A DNA stretch of 64,000 bases from Ruania zhangjianzhongii (lineage in GTDB: Bacteria > Actinomycetota > Actinomycetes > Actinomycetales > Beutenbergiaceae): positions 1,922,001-1,986,000 of the forward strand of contig NZ_CP042828.1 in the NCBI RefSeq assembly GCF_008000995.1. Reading direction: 5' to 3'. Under the pieces are notes generated by a model. That model saw only the letters and a program-made list of their open reading frames with translations, was not told the origin of the DNA and did not search any database. A program made the translations under genes and the position numbers. The stretch's first letter is position 1. Every line of letters begins with the position of its first letter. This document shows positions 34,542 through 43,592 of this stretch, piece after piece.

Positions 34542-35342
34542 TCAGATCAAGGACGCAAGCATTGCAACTAGCACCAGGAGAAGTAAGCCCACGTAGGTCC
34601 ACGCGTGTGCTCCGTCACGGATGCGGGGTGGTCGACGACGCAAGGCCACAATGACAGGAACGGCGCCAAGAAGGAGAAGCGCCGCAGCGCCGAGGTCTAC
34701 GATCCCGACCGCGAACACGGCTCCGTGGATGTCCGCTGTGTGTTGGGCGGCGAGGAATACGAGACTGGCCGGAACGCTGATCGTGAGTGTAAGCGGATTC
34801 GCCAGTGCTGTGGCCTGTCCCATAGGGAGGCCGGAGCGGCGTAGAACCGGGACGGTCATGACGGATCCGCCGACTCCGAGGAATGCGGCAACGGCTCCGA
34901 TCGGTGTGCCTAGTACGGTCGGGATCGCGATCCGTGTGGAGGCGCCTTTCGCGTGGCCGGCGGGGCGGAGGAACCCCGGTCGAGCGAGGACATCAACGAT
35001 GGTGAGCGTGAGGTAGAGAACGAAACCCCATGAGGTGATCTCAGCGGGGACGGCCAGCGCGAGTATCGCGCCGAGTAGTCCGCCGAGAGCGAGCAGGAAA
35101 AGGAGAGGTAACCGGCCGCGCAATCGTGCGAGTGTCGAACGGTGCGTGGACGAGGTGGCCACGGACGCGTTGATCACCATAACGACTGCCGAAGTCGCCA
35201 CCGCGACTGTGCCCGCTGCGCCACCGGCCGCGGCATCAGCCCACACGATGACAGGTACGGTGACGAACCCGCCTCCGAAGCCGAACAGCACGGTCGTCAA
35301 GCCGGTCAGGATGCCGATGAGAATGAGCGCGAGGACTGTCAC
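34542..35342 (-). CDS. TauE/SafE-family sulfite exporter-like protein
   Basis: A 266-residue membrane protein with about eight helices and the family pattern of Gly-rich first helices (FGFGGGFVTVPVIVW) and a repeated half (VAAFLGVGGSVMTVPVLRRSGLPMGQATA). Family members export sulfite, sulfoacetate or other organosulfur anions. The start is GTG 35342. It is divergent from an AraC regulator gene 84 bases away that probably controls it. The gene pair sits beside IS remnants and may have been gained by transfer. Confidence 0.88.
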   Translation of the reverse strand: MTVLALILIGILTGLTTVLFGFGGGFVTVPVIVWADAAAGGAAGTVAVATSAVVMVINASVATSSTHRSTLARLRGRLPLLFLLALGGLLGAILALAVPAEITSWGFVLYLTLTIVDVLARPGFLRPAGHAKGASTRIAIPTVLGTPIGAVAAFLGVGGSVMTVPVLRRSGLPMGQATALANPLTLTISVPASLVFLAAQHTADIHGAVFAVGIVDLGAAALLLLGAVPVIVALRRRPPRIRDGAHAWTYVGLLLLVLVAMLASLI

Positions 35343-35426
35343 TCACCCCATTCCAGCCCGCCCCGCGCCTACAGGCATTCGACTGCCGGGCAGATATCAT
35401 CGAGTTTCAGCCAGTAGTCTGTTGAT

Positions 35427-36185
35427 GTGCGGAATGTGAAGCTCGCAGAGGTGGATGCTCTACCGGCCGCAGTGCTGCCGATCGCGACTGTCTATCCACC
35501 GGACCACCTGCTGATTTGGCATGAGCACCGCCGCGCGCAGTTCCTCTGCGCGGCGACCGGGACGATGCAGGTTGAGACCGATGAAGGCGCTTGGACGGTG
35601 CCGACCGAGCGCGCAGTACTGATCCCGCCACACACGCGACACCAGGTGCAGATGCTCGGTGTGGAGACCAACAGCCTCTATATCGACCCCGCAGCTGTCC
35701 CCGAGTGGCCGAACGCCTGTCGCGTGGTCGAGGTCGGAGCTTTACTACATGAACTGCTGCGGACTGCAGTCGACATCGACCCTCGAGGCGAGATCGGCGA
35801 GCGCGACAGCACGGTGCTCACTCTGATCCTGCACGAATTGTCCCGACTCGCCGAAGTTCCCCTGCACGTGCCGATCCCGCCCGAGGAGCCGTTTGGTCGC
35901 TTGTGCCGCCAGTACCTCGCGGTTCCGGACCTCGCTGTTGGGAACTCCCAATGGGCGCGCGAAGCTGGGATGAGCGAGCGGACGCTGACCCGCAAATTCC
36001 GCGACGAGATCGGGATGAGCCCTGCAGCCTGGCGGTCCCGAGCCAGACTCCTCGCCGCCATCCCGCTCCTGCGTCACCAGAGCGTCACTGACGTGGCCGC
36101 CCGACTCGGCTACGCGACGCCCGCAGCGTTCTCCTACGCCTTCACTCGTGCTTTCCATGTCGCTCCATCGCGACTCAGCCGCTAA
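35427..36185 (+). CDS. AraC-family transcription regulator
   Basis: A 252-residue regulator with an N-terminal cupin-like sensor domain (WHEHRRAQFLCAATGTMQVET, IPPHTRHQV) and a C-terminal double helix-turn-helix (AREAGMSERTLTRKFRDEIGMSPAAWRSRARLL and DVAARLGYATPAAFSYAFTRAF). TAGTCT at 35415-35420 places the transcript start at or next to GTG 35427, so the mRNA is probably leaderless. It likely regulates the divergent TauE gene in response to a small ligand. Confidence 0.9.
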   Translation: MRNVKLAEVDALPAAVLPIATVYPPDHLLIWHEHRRAQFLCAATGTMQVETDEGAWTVPTERAVLIPPHTRHQVQMLGVETNSLYIDPAAVPEWPNACRVVEVGALLHELLRTAVDIDPRGEIGERDSTVLTLILHELSRLAEVPLHVPIPPEEPFGRLCRQYLAVPDLAVGNSQWAREAGMSERTLTRKFRDEIGMSPAAWRSRARLLAAIPLLRHQSVTDVAARLGYATPAAFSYAFTRAFHVAPSRLSR

Positions 36186-36631
36186 ATTGCAGGTGAATGC
36201 TTGCCGCCGACTGAAGAGGCGGAGACTTGTCCGGCTGGTCCGCGATCCAAATGTGAGCCAAACCAGAAAGTCAGAGGGCACGGTCGGGCTGGTCCTGTTC
36301 GAGATCGAAGTCGTCGAACCCCTGACCGGCGTCCCCGGCCTGCCGGCGCTGGCTCCGTGCTGGTCGCGCTGGTGATCGGCCCAGCAACCACCTAGCCACC
36401 ACGCCCGAGCGCGTGTGCTTCCCGAGCGACGGCTCCCGCGTCGGATCGTGCGCCGGCCTCGACGACCACCGTCGCGGAAGATAGCGCCGCGAGCAGGCGG
36501 CCGCGGGCGATGAAGCGTGCCGGGTCGGGGTCGATCCGGGTGGCATCTCGCTCGTCAGCAGCCCGACCTCGACGACACCTTGCAGCAACTCGCTGTGCCC
36601 GTGGGGATAGGGACGATCCAGGCCTCCCGCC
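36186..36631. other. Intergenic stretch without a recognised gene
   Basis: About 445 bases between the AraC gene and an IS3 remnant. Open frames exist on both strands, but none shows a ribosome site, known motifs or believable protein composition. Given the IS relics on both sides it is probably decayed mobile-element or island DNA. Confidence 0.4.
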
Positions 36632-36838
36632 AGGACCGCGATCGTCACCTGGATCGAGCGCACTTACCACCGCCGTCGGCGCCAGGACGCTCTCGGCCGG
36701 TTGACCCCCATCGAGTACGAGACCATCATGACCGCACCAGCCACCCGGGATCGGTCAGCCCGCCCGGATGCCTCGGCCTCACCAGCTTCGTCGGCGCGCT
36801 CGGTCAAGCAGCCTCACGAGCGTCGGATGCACCTTTGA
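36632..36838 (+). pseudogene. IS3-family transposase remnant (OrfB C-terminus)
   Basis: Read in the frame of 36632, the sequence gives RTAIVTWIERTYHRRRRQ then DALGRLTPIEYE, the well-known C-terminal signature of IS3-family OrfB integrase-type transposases. A tail of 38 residues follows before TGA 36836-36838. The catalytic part upstream is missing. Confidence 0.8.
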
Positions 36839-36930
36839 AGGAACAACTGGGTAGAGTTAAGGGCGTCTGATGTGGTGCCCAGCGCACTGGCAGACCTCAC
36901 ACTCCAGCCCGCTCGCGCGTCTACGGTGTG

Positions 36931-37434
36931 ATGACGATGAACGAGCCGTTCGAGAAAGCCGTCCAGCGGCACGGCGCCACCGTGCTCCGGGTCTGCCGTG
37001 CCGTGCTCGGAGCCGGGCCGGATGCCGACGACGCGTGGTCGGAGACCTTCCTCGCGGCCCTGCGCAGCTGGCCCGACCTGGACGAGGCCACGAACGTCGA
37101 TGCGTGGCTGGTGCGGGTGGCCAAGCGCAAGGCCGTGGACATCGCCCGCAAGCGGGCACGGCATGCGGTCCCGACCGGTGAGTTGCCCGAGCAGCCGTCC
37201 CGGGCCGGGATCCCGGGAGCTGGTGACCACGAGCTGTGGCAGGCCGTCGCGGCCCTGCCCGAACGGCAACGGCTCGCGCTCGCCTACCACTACCTCGGCG
37301 GGCTCGCGCACGCCGAGACCGCCGAGCTGATCGGCGGGAGCGCCGCAGCCGTACGCCGAGCCGCCGCCGATGGCATCAAGGCCTTGAGACAGCAGCCGTC
37401 GTTCGACGAACCCAGGAGAGGAGCAGACCGATGA
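36931..37434 (+). CDS. RNA polymerase sigma factor, ECF type
   Basis: A 167-residue sigma-70 family protein with region 2 (VLRVCRAVLGAGPDADDAWSETFLAALRSW, VDAWLVRVAKRKAVDIAR) and region 4 (LPERQRLALAYHYLGGLAHAETAELIGGSAAAVRRAAADGI). No anti-sigma gene is near. Its stop overlaps the start of ogt (ATGA), so the two are coupled. GTG 36928 and ATG 36937 are other possible starts. Control of an alkylation or stress response is inferred from the partner gene. Confidence 0.87.
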   Translation: MTMNEPFEKAVQRHGATVLRVCRAVLGAGPDADDAWSETFLAALRSWPDLDEATNVDAWLVRVAKRKAVDIARKRARHAVPTGELPEQPSRAGIPGAGDHELWQAVAALPERQRLALAYHYLGGLAHAETAELIGGSAAAVRRAAADGIKALRQQPSFDEPRRGADR

Positions 37435-38072
37435 CCGAGAAGACCGAGAGCGGCCCCGGCCGCGAGGAACGACCCGGCGAGGGCGGTCCGGAGCGCCTGT
37501 TTCCCGTCTCCGCGACCGAGCTGGACCGGCTGCACATCCGCCTCGTCGAGCGCGCGCAGGACGAGGAGCTGCTCGACGTCGCCTACCGCACGATCGACTC
37601 CCCGGTCGGGCCGCTGTTGCTGGCGGCGACGGCGAAGGGGCTGGTCCGGGTGGCCTACCAGCGCGAGGGGTTCGAGGCGGTGCTGGACACACTCGCCACC
37701 AGGGTCAGCCCTCGGGTGCTGGAGTCCCCGGCGCGACTCGATCCGGTCGCCACCGAGCTGGAGGAGTACTTCACCGGTACCCGGCACAGCTTCGACCTGG
37801 CGCTGGACCACACGCTGTCCACCGGCTTCCGGCAGCTCGTGCAGCGTCACCTGCCGCAGATCGGGTACGGCCACACCCAGACCTACCAGCAGGTCGCCGC
37901 CCTGGTCGGTAATCCGAGGGCGGTCCGCGCCGTCGGGAGCGCCTGTGCGACGAACCCGCTCCCGGTGGTGGTGCCCTGCCACCGCGTGCTGCGCACCGAC
38001 GGCAGCCTGGGTGGCTACATCGGCGGACTGGCAGCGAAGACGGCGTTGCTCGACCTGGAACGAGCCGCCTAA
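37431..38072 (+). CDS. ogt: Methylated-DNA--protein-cysteine methyltransferase
   Basis: A 213-residue suicide repair protein that takes the alkyl group from O6-alkylguanine in DNA. The acceptor Cys183 lies in PVVVPCHRVL, preceded by the helix-turn-helix segment GHTQTYQQVAALVGNPRAVRAVG with the Arg finger, and followed by LGGYIGGL. The N-terminal 60 residues are longer than in the minimal enzyme. It is coupled to the ECF sigma factor. A GGCTATCG/CGATAGCC hairpin (38103-38121) follows the gene. Confidence 0.93.
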   Translation: MTEKTESGPGREERPGEGGPERLFPVSATELDRLHIRLVERAQDEELLDVAYRTIDSPVGPLLLAATAKGLVRVAYQREGFEAVLDTLATRVSPRVLESPARLDPVATELEEYFTGTRHSFDLALDHTLSTGFRQLVQRHLPQIGYGHTQTYQQVAALVGNPRAVRAVGSACATNPLPVVVPCHRVLRTDGSLGGYIGGLAAKTALLDLERAA

Positions 38073-38102
38073 GCACAGGCGGATCCGGCCCCGGGCGGAT
38101 CC

Positions 38103-38121
38103 GGCTATCGACGCGATAGCC
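38103..38121 (+). terminator. Small hairpin after ogt
   Basis: An 8-bp perfect stem with an ACG loop lies 31 bases after the ogt stop, without a T run. It may be a weak terminator between the sigma/ogt pair and the phosphonoacetate operon. Two GGCGGATCCGG copies lie just before it. Confidence 0.45.
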
Positions 38122-38203
38122 AGAACAGGGGTTCCGAGAACGCGGTGCTGCCGGGAGAGTGGCAGGCAGTGAGCAGGACGCCTTCTACTGAGGAGTACAG
38201 CCC

Positions 38204-39553
38204 GTGACCGCCAGGACGTTCACTGTGAACGAGCGCACCTACACCATGCCGGACGCCCCGGTCGTGGTCATCTGCATCGACGGCAGCGAACCCGAGTATC
38301 ACCTGGAGGCGATCAAGGCCGGCAGGATGCCGTGGCTGGCCAAGACCCTGGACGCTTCCGGCTCCTCCTGGGAGGCGCACTGCGCGATGCCCGCGCTGAC
38401 CAACCCGAACAACCTGTCCATCGCCACCGGTCACCCGCCGGCGGTGCACGGCATCAGCGGCAACTACATCTTCGACACCGAGACCGGTGAGGAGGTGCTG
38501 ATGAACGACTCGCGCTTCCTGCGGGTCCCGACGATCTTCGGCGCCGCCAACGATGCCGGTCTGGACGTGGTCGTGGTGACCGCGAAGGACAAGCTGCGCC
38601 AGCTGCTCGGCGCCGGCGTCGTCGAGTCAGGGCCCAGCCTGGAGGGCACCGGCGAGTTCGTGGCCCCGCGCCGCACCGGCATCTGCTTCTCCGCGGAGAA
38701 GGCCGATCGCGCCACGCTGGCCGAGAACGGCATCGAGAATGTGCTCGACCTGGTCGGTCGCCCGCTGCCGAGCGTCTACTCCGCCGACCTGAGCGTGTTC
38801 GCGCTGGCGGCCGGCGTCGAAATCCTCGAGACCCGCGGTGCGGACCTGATGTACCTCTCGCTGACCGACTACATCCAGCACAAGCACGCCCCCGGCACCC
38901 AGGCCGCCAACGACCTGTACGCCGAGATCGACCGCTACGCCGCTGCGCTGGACGCGCTGGGTGCCGTGGTGGTGCTCACCGCCGACCACGGGATGAGCGC
39001 CAAGACCGATGCGTCCGGGGCTGCGAACGTGCTGTTCGTCGAGGAGGAGGTGCGCCGCATCCTCGACAGCACCGACGTCGAACCCGGTACGGACGACCTG
39101 CGGGTGATCCTGCCGATCACCGACCCCTACACCGTGCACCACGGTGCGCTCGGCTCGTTCGCGAGCGTCTACCTGCCCGAGGGGGCCGATCGGGACGCCA
39201 CCATCGCCGCTCTGCGGGAGATCCCTGGCGTGGAGAGCGCCCTCTCCCGCGAGCAGGCGGCCGAGACCTATGCCCTGCCCGCCGACCGGATCGGCGACAT
39301 CGTGGTGCTCGGGACAGCAGCGACCGCCGTCGGCCGGTACGCCGCCTGGCACGATCTCTCCGGCCTGGACGCACCCCTGCGCTCCCACGGTGGGCTCGGT
39401 GAGCTGCAGATCCCGTTCCTGATCAATCGCCGACTGCCCCGACCGGAGCAGCTGAGCGTGCCGTTCGGCCAACCGGCGTACGTGCACAACTACGACGCGT
39501 TCTGGGTCGCGACTTCCCTTCTCACCCAGCACACGGCAGCTCCGGCCGCGTGA
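38204..39553 (+). CDS. phnA: Phosphonoacetate hydrolase
   Basis: A 449-residue enzyme of the alkaline phosphatase superfamily that splits phosphonoacetate into acetate and phosphate. The first metal Asp lies in CIDGSEP, the Thr nucleophile region reads MPALTNPNNLSIATG, LTDYIQHKHAPG carries Asp and His, and TADHGMSAK carries the Asp/His pair. This set and the length match phosphonoacetate hydrolases. GTG 38204 follows GAGGAG. It opens an operon with a transporter and two dehydrogenases. Confidence 0.92.
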   Translation: MTARTFTVNERTYTMPDAPVVVICIDGSEPEYHLEAIKAGRMPWLAKTLDASGSSWEAHCAMPALTNPNNLSIATGHPPAVHGISGNYIFDTETGEEVLMNDSRFLRVPTIFGAANDAGLDVVVVTAKDKLRQLLGAGVVESGPSLEGTGEFVAPRRTGICFSAEKADRATLAENGIENVLDLVGRPLPSVYSADLSVFALAAGVEILETRGADLMYLSLTDYIQHKHAPGTQAANDLYAEIDRYAAALDALGAVVVLTADHGMSAKTDASGAANVLFVEEEVRRILDSTDVEPGTDDLRVILPITDPYTVHHGALGSFASVYLPEGADRDATIAALREIPGVESALSREQAAETYALPADRIGDIVVLGTAATAVGRYAAWHDLSGLDAPLRSHGGLGELQIPFLINRRLPRPEQLSVPFGQPAYVHNYDAFWVATSLLTQHTAAPAA

Positions 39554-39602
39554 CCGCCGGTCCGGCCTCGAGCGCCGGGCCCGATGAAGACAGGTGACGA
39601 CG

Positions 39603-40907
39603 ATGTCCAGTACTACGCAACGCCCTGCCCAGCTGCAGGAGGTCGGCGAACGCGGGTACTCCCGCTGGAAGTGGCGAGTGCTCATCGGGGCGATGCTCTG
39701 CTACCTCTTCTTCTATACCGGCCGGCAGACGTTCGGGTTCGCCATCCCGGGCATCGAGGAGGAGTTCGGCGTCGACAAGGCCGCCCTGGGCTGGGTCAGT
39801 GCGGCGATGCTTTGGTGCTACGCCGCCGGGCAGGCGATCAACGGCAACCTCGCCGACAAGTTCGGCGGCCGCAAGCTGATGACCCTCGGCGCCATCCTGT
39901 CCACCATCCTGAACTGGGCGACCAGCTTGTCCATCGGGGTCAAGTCCCTCGGGCTGTTCTGGGGTCTGAACGGTTACGTGCAGGCGATGGGCTGGCCCTC
40001 CGGTGGCAGGGTCATCTCCAACTGGTGGGGGCCGCACGAGCGCGGTCGGGCGTTCGGGTTCTACACCCTTGCCGCGGGGATGGCCTCAGTGCTCGCCTTC
40101 GTGAGCTCGACCGTGATCGTGGAGATCCTCGACCTCGTCTGGCGGTGGATCTTCCGCCTGCCCGTACTGCTGATGTTGGTCGGTGGGATCACGTTCTACC
40201 TCCTTGCTCGAGACAACCCGCACGCGGCCCGGATCAAGCCTCCGCCGTCCTACGCTGACCAGGCCGAGAAGTCCGAGACCGGGACCACCCAGGCGAAGAC
40301 CGGGCGCTCCCTCGACCGGTACAAGGCCGTGCTGCGCAACCCGAAGATCATCATCACCGGGTTGGCGATCGGCTTTCAGAACTCTGCCCGCTACGGTCTG
40401 CTGATCTGGGTCCCGGTCTACTTCCTCGGCACGAACTGGGAGGAAGCAGGCGCCCAGGGGGCCATCAACCCGGCTTGGATCTCGGTGGCGCTGCCGGTCG
40501 GGATGGCCGTCGGTGCGCTGGTCAACGGACAGCTCTCCGACCGGGTGTTCGGCTCCCGCCGGGACCGGCCGATCATGATCTTCATGGCACTCGGTGCCGT
40601 CTGCGCGATGACGATGTTCCTCGCCCCGCTGGGCACGGTGGCCGGCATCGCCGTGCTGTTCCTGACCGGCTTCTTCGTCTACGGCCCGCAGTCCTCCTTC
40701 TGGGCCCTGTGCCCGGACCTGGCCGGGAAGCGGCTGGCCGGGACGGCCACCGGGATCGTGAACTTCTTCGCCTACCTGTTCGCCGGTATCGGCGAGCCGG
40801 TGATCGGAGCCGTGATGGACCACACCGGCAATACTGGCCTGGTGTTCCCGATCGTTGCCGGTGCCTGTGTGGCCAGTGCGCTGATGGCCTCGTTGATCCG
40901 ACGCTGA
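39603..40907 (+). CDS. OPA-family MFS transporter (GlpT-like)
   Basis: About 434 residues with twelve predicted helices. The organophosphate:phosphate antiporter pattern is clear: FFYTGRQTFGFAIPGIEEEFG, the NLADKFGGRKLM loop, and WWGPHERGRAFGFYTLAAGM. The family carries glycerol-3-phosphate, hexose phosphates and phosphonates. Placed between phosphonoacetate hydrolase and the dehydrogenases, it most likely imports the phosphonate substrate. An in-frame GTG at 39594 is an alternative start. Confidence 0.87.
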   Translation: MSSTTQRPAQLQEVGERGYSRWKWRVLIGAMLCYLFFYTGRQTFGFAIPGIEEEFGVDKAALGWVSAAMLWCYAAGQAINGNLADKFGGRKLMTLGAILSTILNWATSLSIGVKSLGLFWGLNGYVQAMGWPSGGRVISNWWGPHERGRAFGFYTLAAGMASVLAFVSSTVIVEILDLVWRWIFRLPVLLMLVGGITFYLLARDNPHAARIKPPPSYADQAEKSETGTTQAKTGRSLDRYKAVLRNPKIIITGLAIGFQNSARYGLLIWVPVYFLGTNWEEAGAQGAINPAWISVALPVGMAVGALVNGQLSDRVFGSRRDRPIMIFMALGAVCAMTMFLAPLGTVAGIAVLFLTGFFVYGPQSSFWALCPDLAGKRLAGTATGIVNFFAYLFAGIGEPVIGAVMDHTGNTGLVFPIVAGACVASALMASLIRR

Positions 40908-40926
40908 GGAAAGGCAAAGGACTGCT

Positions 40927-42039
40927 ATGACGCCCAGGACTACGGCCACCACTCCCACCACCGAGGGATCTGACCTCGCGCAGAGCGGCACCGCGGCCAT
41001 CTGGTCGGGTACTGCGGACCGGTTCGCGATCGAGCCAGTGCCCCTGCCCGAGCTCGCATCCGGTGAGGTGCTGGTCCGCACCGAGCTCGCCACCATCTGC
41101 GGTAGCGACCTGCACACCATCAACGGCGACCGGGACACCCCACTGCCCACTGTGCTCGGGCACGAGGCGATCGGACACGTGCTGGCCACCGGCGGGGGCG
41201 TGCTGGCTGCGGACGGGCGGCCGGTCACTGCCGGGGACCGGATCACCTGGACGATCGGCACCTCCTGCGGTCTGTGCCGCCGCTGCCGGCGCGGCATCGG
41301 TCAGAAGTGCGAGCAGGTGCGCAAGTACGGCCACGAGGCGATGGACGAGCACTGGCAGTTCAACGGCGGGTTCGCCAGCCTGGTGCACCTGATTGCCGGA
41401 ACCGGGCTGGTGCACCTGTCCGAGGAGGTCCCCGCAGCAGTGGCTACACCGGCGAACTGCGCGACGGCAACAGTGACCTGCGCGGCCCGGCGGGTGGACC
41501 TGGCCAGCGACGATGTCGTCGTCGTGCTCGGCTGCGGCATGCTCGGACTGACGGCGATCGCCTACGCGAAGGATGCTGGGTGCGAGACGGTGATCGCCTC
41601 CGACATCGATCCGGAGCGGCTGAAGCTGGCCAGCACTGTGGGCGCCTCCCACACCGTGGCTCCCGACGAGCTGGCAGCCACCACCGCAGCACACGGCGCC
41701 GACGTCGTCATCGAGCTGTCCGGCAACAGCCACGCCGTGCAGTCCGCGTTCGACCTGATCGGCCTCGGCGGCCGGATCGCGCTGGTCGGGTCGGTCTCAC
41801 CCGCCCCGGAGATCAGCTTCGAGCCGAGCGGCTACGTGAGGAACCTGACCACGGTGGTGGGCAGCCACAACTACCGGGTCGACGATCTGGTGGAGGCGGT
41901 CGCGTTCCTGGAGCGCACGCCCGCCCAAGCCACCTTGGCCGGTCTGGTCTCGGTGCCCTACCCCCTGGCCGAGATCGAGACCGCGGTCGAGGCTGCCAAC
42001 AGCGGCGCCGCACCGCGGGTCGCCGTGGCCCCGAACTGA
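40927..42039 (+). CDS. Zinc alcohol dehydrogenase of the phosphonate operon
   Basis: A 370-residue medium-chain dehydrogenase. Catalytic zinc ligands are in TICGSDLH and GHEAIGHV; structural zinc cysteines are in SCGLCRRCRRGIGQKC; the NAD site is VVLGCGMLGLTAIA with an Asp at the end of the next strand (ASDIDPER). It resembles the dehydrogenases found in phosphonate catabolism loci. With an aldehyde dehydrogenase and phosphonoacetate hydrolase beside it, oxidation of 2-hydroxyethylphosphonate to phosphonoacetaldehyde is a reasonable, untested role. Confidence 0.85.
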   Translation: MTPRTTATTPTTEGSDLAQSGTAAIWSGTADRFAIEPVPLPELASGEVLVRTELATICGSDLHTINGDRDTPLPTVLGHEAIGHVLATGGGVLAADGRPVTAGDRITWTIGTSCGLCRRCRRGIGQKCEQVRKYGHEAMDEHWQFNGGFASLVHLIAGTGLVHLSEEVPAAVATPANCATATVTCAARRVDLASDDVVVVLGCGMLGLTAIAYAKDAGCETVIASDIDPERLKLASTVGASHTVAPDELAATTAAHGADVVIELSGNSHAVQSAFDLIGLGGRIALVGSVSPAPEISFEPSGYVRNLTTVVGSHNYRVDDLVEAVAFLERTPAQATLAGLVSVPYPLAEIETAVEAANSGAAPRVAVAPN

Positions 42040-42067
42040 CCCGCCCTGAACCTCTGAGGAGTACCCC

Positions 42068-43552
42068 GTGACCCAGCTGGACCTGACCCAGCCCCTGGAC
42101 TTCGCCGTCGAGGACCATCACGTGCAGAACTACGTGGCCGGCCACTGGACGCCGAGCAGCACCGGCCAGACCCGGCCGAACCTCAACCCCGCCGACACCC
42201 GGGACGTGATCGGGGAGTTCACCGAGTCCGGGGCGGCCGACGCCCGGGCCGCCATCGACGCCGCCGAGGCGGCGCAGGCGGACTGGGACGCGCTCGGTCC
42301 GATCGGGCGGGCCACTGTGCTCACCCGGGCTGCCCGGCTGATCGAGGAACGGATCGACGCGTTCGCCGCAGCGATCACCCGGGAGCAGGGCAAGCGGTTG
42401 TCGGAGGCGCGTGGTGAGGTCACCCGCGGGCTGGCGATCCTGGAGTTCCACATCGGTGAGGCCCGGCGGATGAACGGGGAGACCACGGCCGCCGAGGAGC
42501 CGCGGACGATGGTGCTCACCTTCCGCCGTCCGATCGGCGTCGTCGGCCTGATCACGCCGTGGAACTTCCCGCTGACCATCCCGATCTGGAAGGTCGCACC
42601 CGCGCTGCTGTCCGGCTGCACCGCTGTGCTGAAACCGTCCCCGCTCACGCCGCTGACCGCGGCACTGCTGGTGCAGGCGTTCGCCGACGCCGGAGTCCCC
42701 ACCGGGGTGCTGAACCTGATCCAGGGCGACCGGGAGGCGGGGGAGGCGCTGGTGGCCGATCCGCGTGTGGCCGGGATCTCCTTCACCGGGTCGCTCCCGG
42801 TCGGTTCGGCGATCAACCGGGCCGGTGCCGGGCGGCTGATGCGCACCCAGCTGGAGCTGGGCGGCAAGAACGCGCTGATCGTGTTGGCAGACGCCGACCT
42901 CGATGCGGCCGTGGAGGCGATCATCCACGGTGCCTACGGCCAGTCCGGCCAGCGGTGCTCGGCCACCAGCCGGGTGATCGTGGACCGTGCGGTGCACGCG
43001 GAGCTGATGGCTCGGCTCACCCCGCGGGTGGAGTCGATGGTGATCGGGCCCGGCAACCAGTCGGATGCGGACATCGGACCGGTGGTCAACGACGAGCGCC
43101 ACCGGGCCTGCCTGGCCGCGATCGAGGGTGCGATCGCCGCCGGGGCCACCCTTGCCGCGGGCGGTGGTGCCGCCGAGCTGGACCAGACCGGCTACTACAT
43201 CCGGGCCACGCTGCTGGACGATGTGGCCTGGGACTCCGAGCTGGCCCAGGAAGAGGTCTTCGGACCGGTGCTCTCGGTGATCACCTGCGACGGGTACCAG
43301 GACGCGATGCGGATCTCCAACTCGGTGAAGTACGGCATGTCCGGCACGATCTTCACCCAGAACCCCTCACTGATGTTCCAGGCACTGCAGGACTTCGAGG
43401 CGGGGATGCTGCACGTCAACCGGCCCGGGGTGGGCGCCTACTCGCACCTGCCGCACATGGGTGCCAAGGCCTCCCAGCTCGGCGCGCCAGAGTGCTCACC
43501 CGAGGTGTGGAACTTCTACACCGACCTGCGCTCGGCCTGTATCCGCTACTGA
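42068..43552 (+). CDS. Aldehyde dehydrogenase, probable phosphonoacetaldehyde dehydrogenase
   Basis: A 494-residue NAD(P) aldehyde dehydrogenase. Catalytic Cys297 lies in QSGQRCSAT, the base Glu in LELGGKNA, the Asn in PWNFPLT, and the cofactor motif reads FTGSLPVG. In this operon it most likely turns phosphonoacetaldehyde into phosphonoacetate, the substrate of the hydrolase encoded by the first gene (PhnY-like role, inferred). GTG 42068 follows GAGGAG. It is the last gene of the operon. Confidence 0.88.
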   Translation: MTQLDLTQPLDFAVEDHHVQNYVAGHWTPSSTGQTRPNLNPADTRDVIGEFTESGAADARAAIDAAEAAQADWDALGPIGRATVLTRAARLIEERIDAFAAAITREQGKRLSEARGEVTRGLAILEFHIGEARRMNGETTAAEEPRTMVLTFRRPIGVVGLITPWNFPLTIPIWKVAPALLSGCTAVLKPSPLTPLTAALLVQAFADAGVPTGVLNLIQGDREAGEALVADPRVAGISFTGSLPVGSAINRAGAGRLMRTQLELGGKNALIVLADADLDAAVEAIIHGAYGQSGQRCSATSRVIVDRAVHAELMARLTPRVESMVIGPGNQSDADIGPVVNDERHRACLAAIEGAIAAGATLAAGGGAAELDQTGYYIRATLLDDVAWDSELAQEEVFGPVLSVITCDGYQDAMRISNSVKYGMSGTIFTQNPSLMFQALQDFEAGMLHVNRPGVGAYSHLPHMGAKASQLGAPECSPEVWNFYTDLRSACIRY

Positions 43553-43553
43553 C

Positions 43554-43575
43554 GGCTCGGCTCGGCTCGGCTCGG
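43554..43575 (+). repeat. GGCTC pentanucleotide run
   Basis: Four GGCTC units and part of a fifth lie in the 40-base gap between the aldehyde dehydrogenase and the LysR gene, which end towards each other. A GAGCC/GGCTC pairing follows, so the run may add to a terminator. Confidence 0.7.
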
Positions 43576-43592
43576 CCAGGAGCCGGCCGGGC

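Noticed and set aside
34309-34602. A 97-residue minus-strand frame after the IS
   Set aside because: It is the truncated IS481 tail read in the wrong frame, fused by chance to the following DNA.
43554-43575. GGCTC run considered as a CRISPR-like or regulatory array
   Set aside because: The units are only five bases with no spacers. It is a simple slippage repeat. No CRISPR array or cas gene was seen anywhere in the window.
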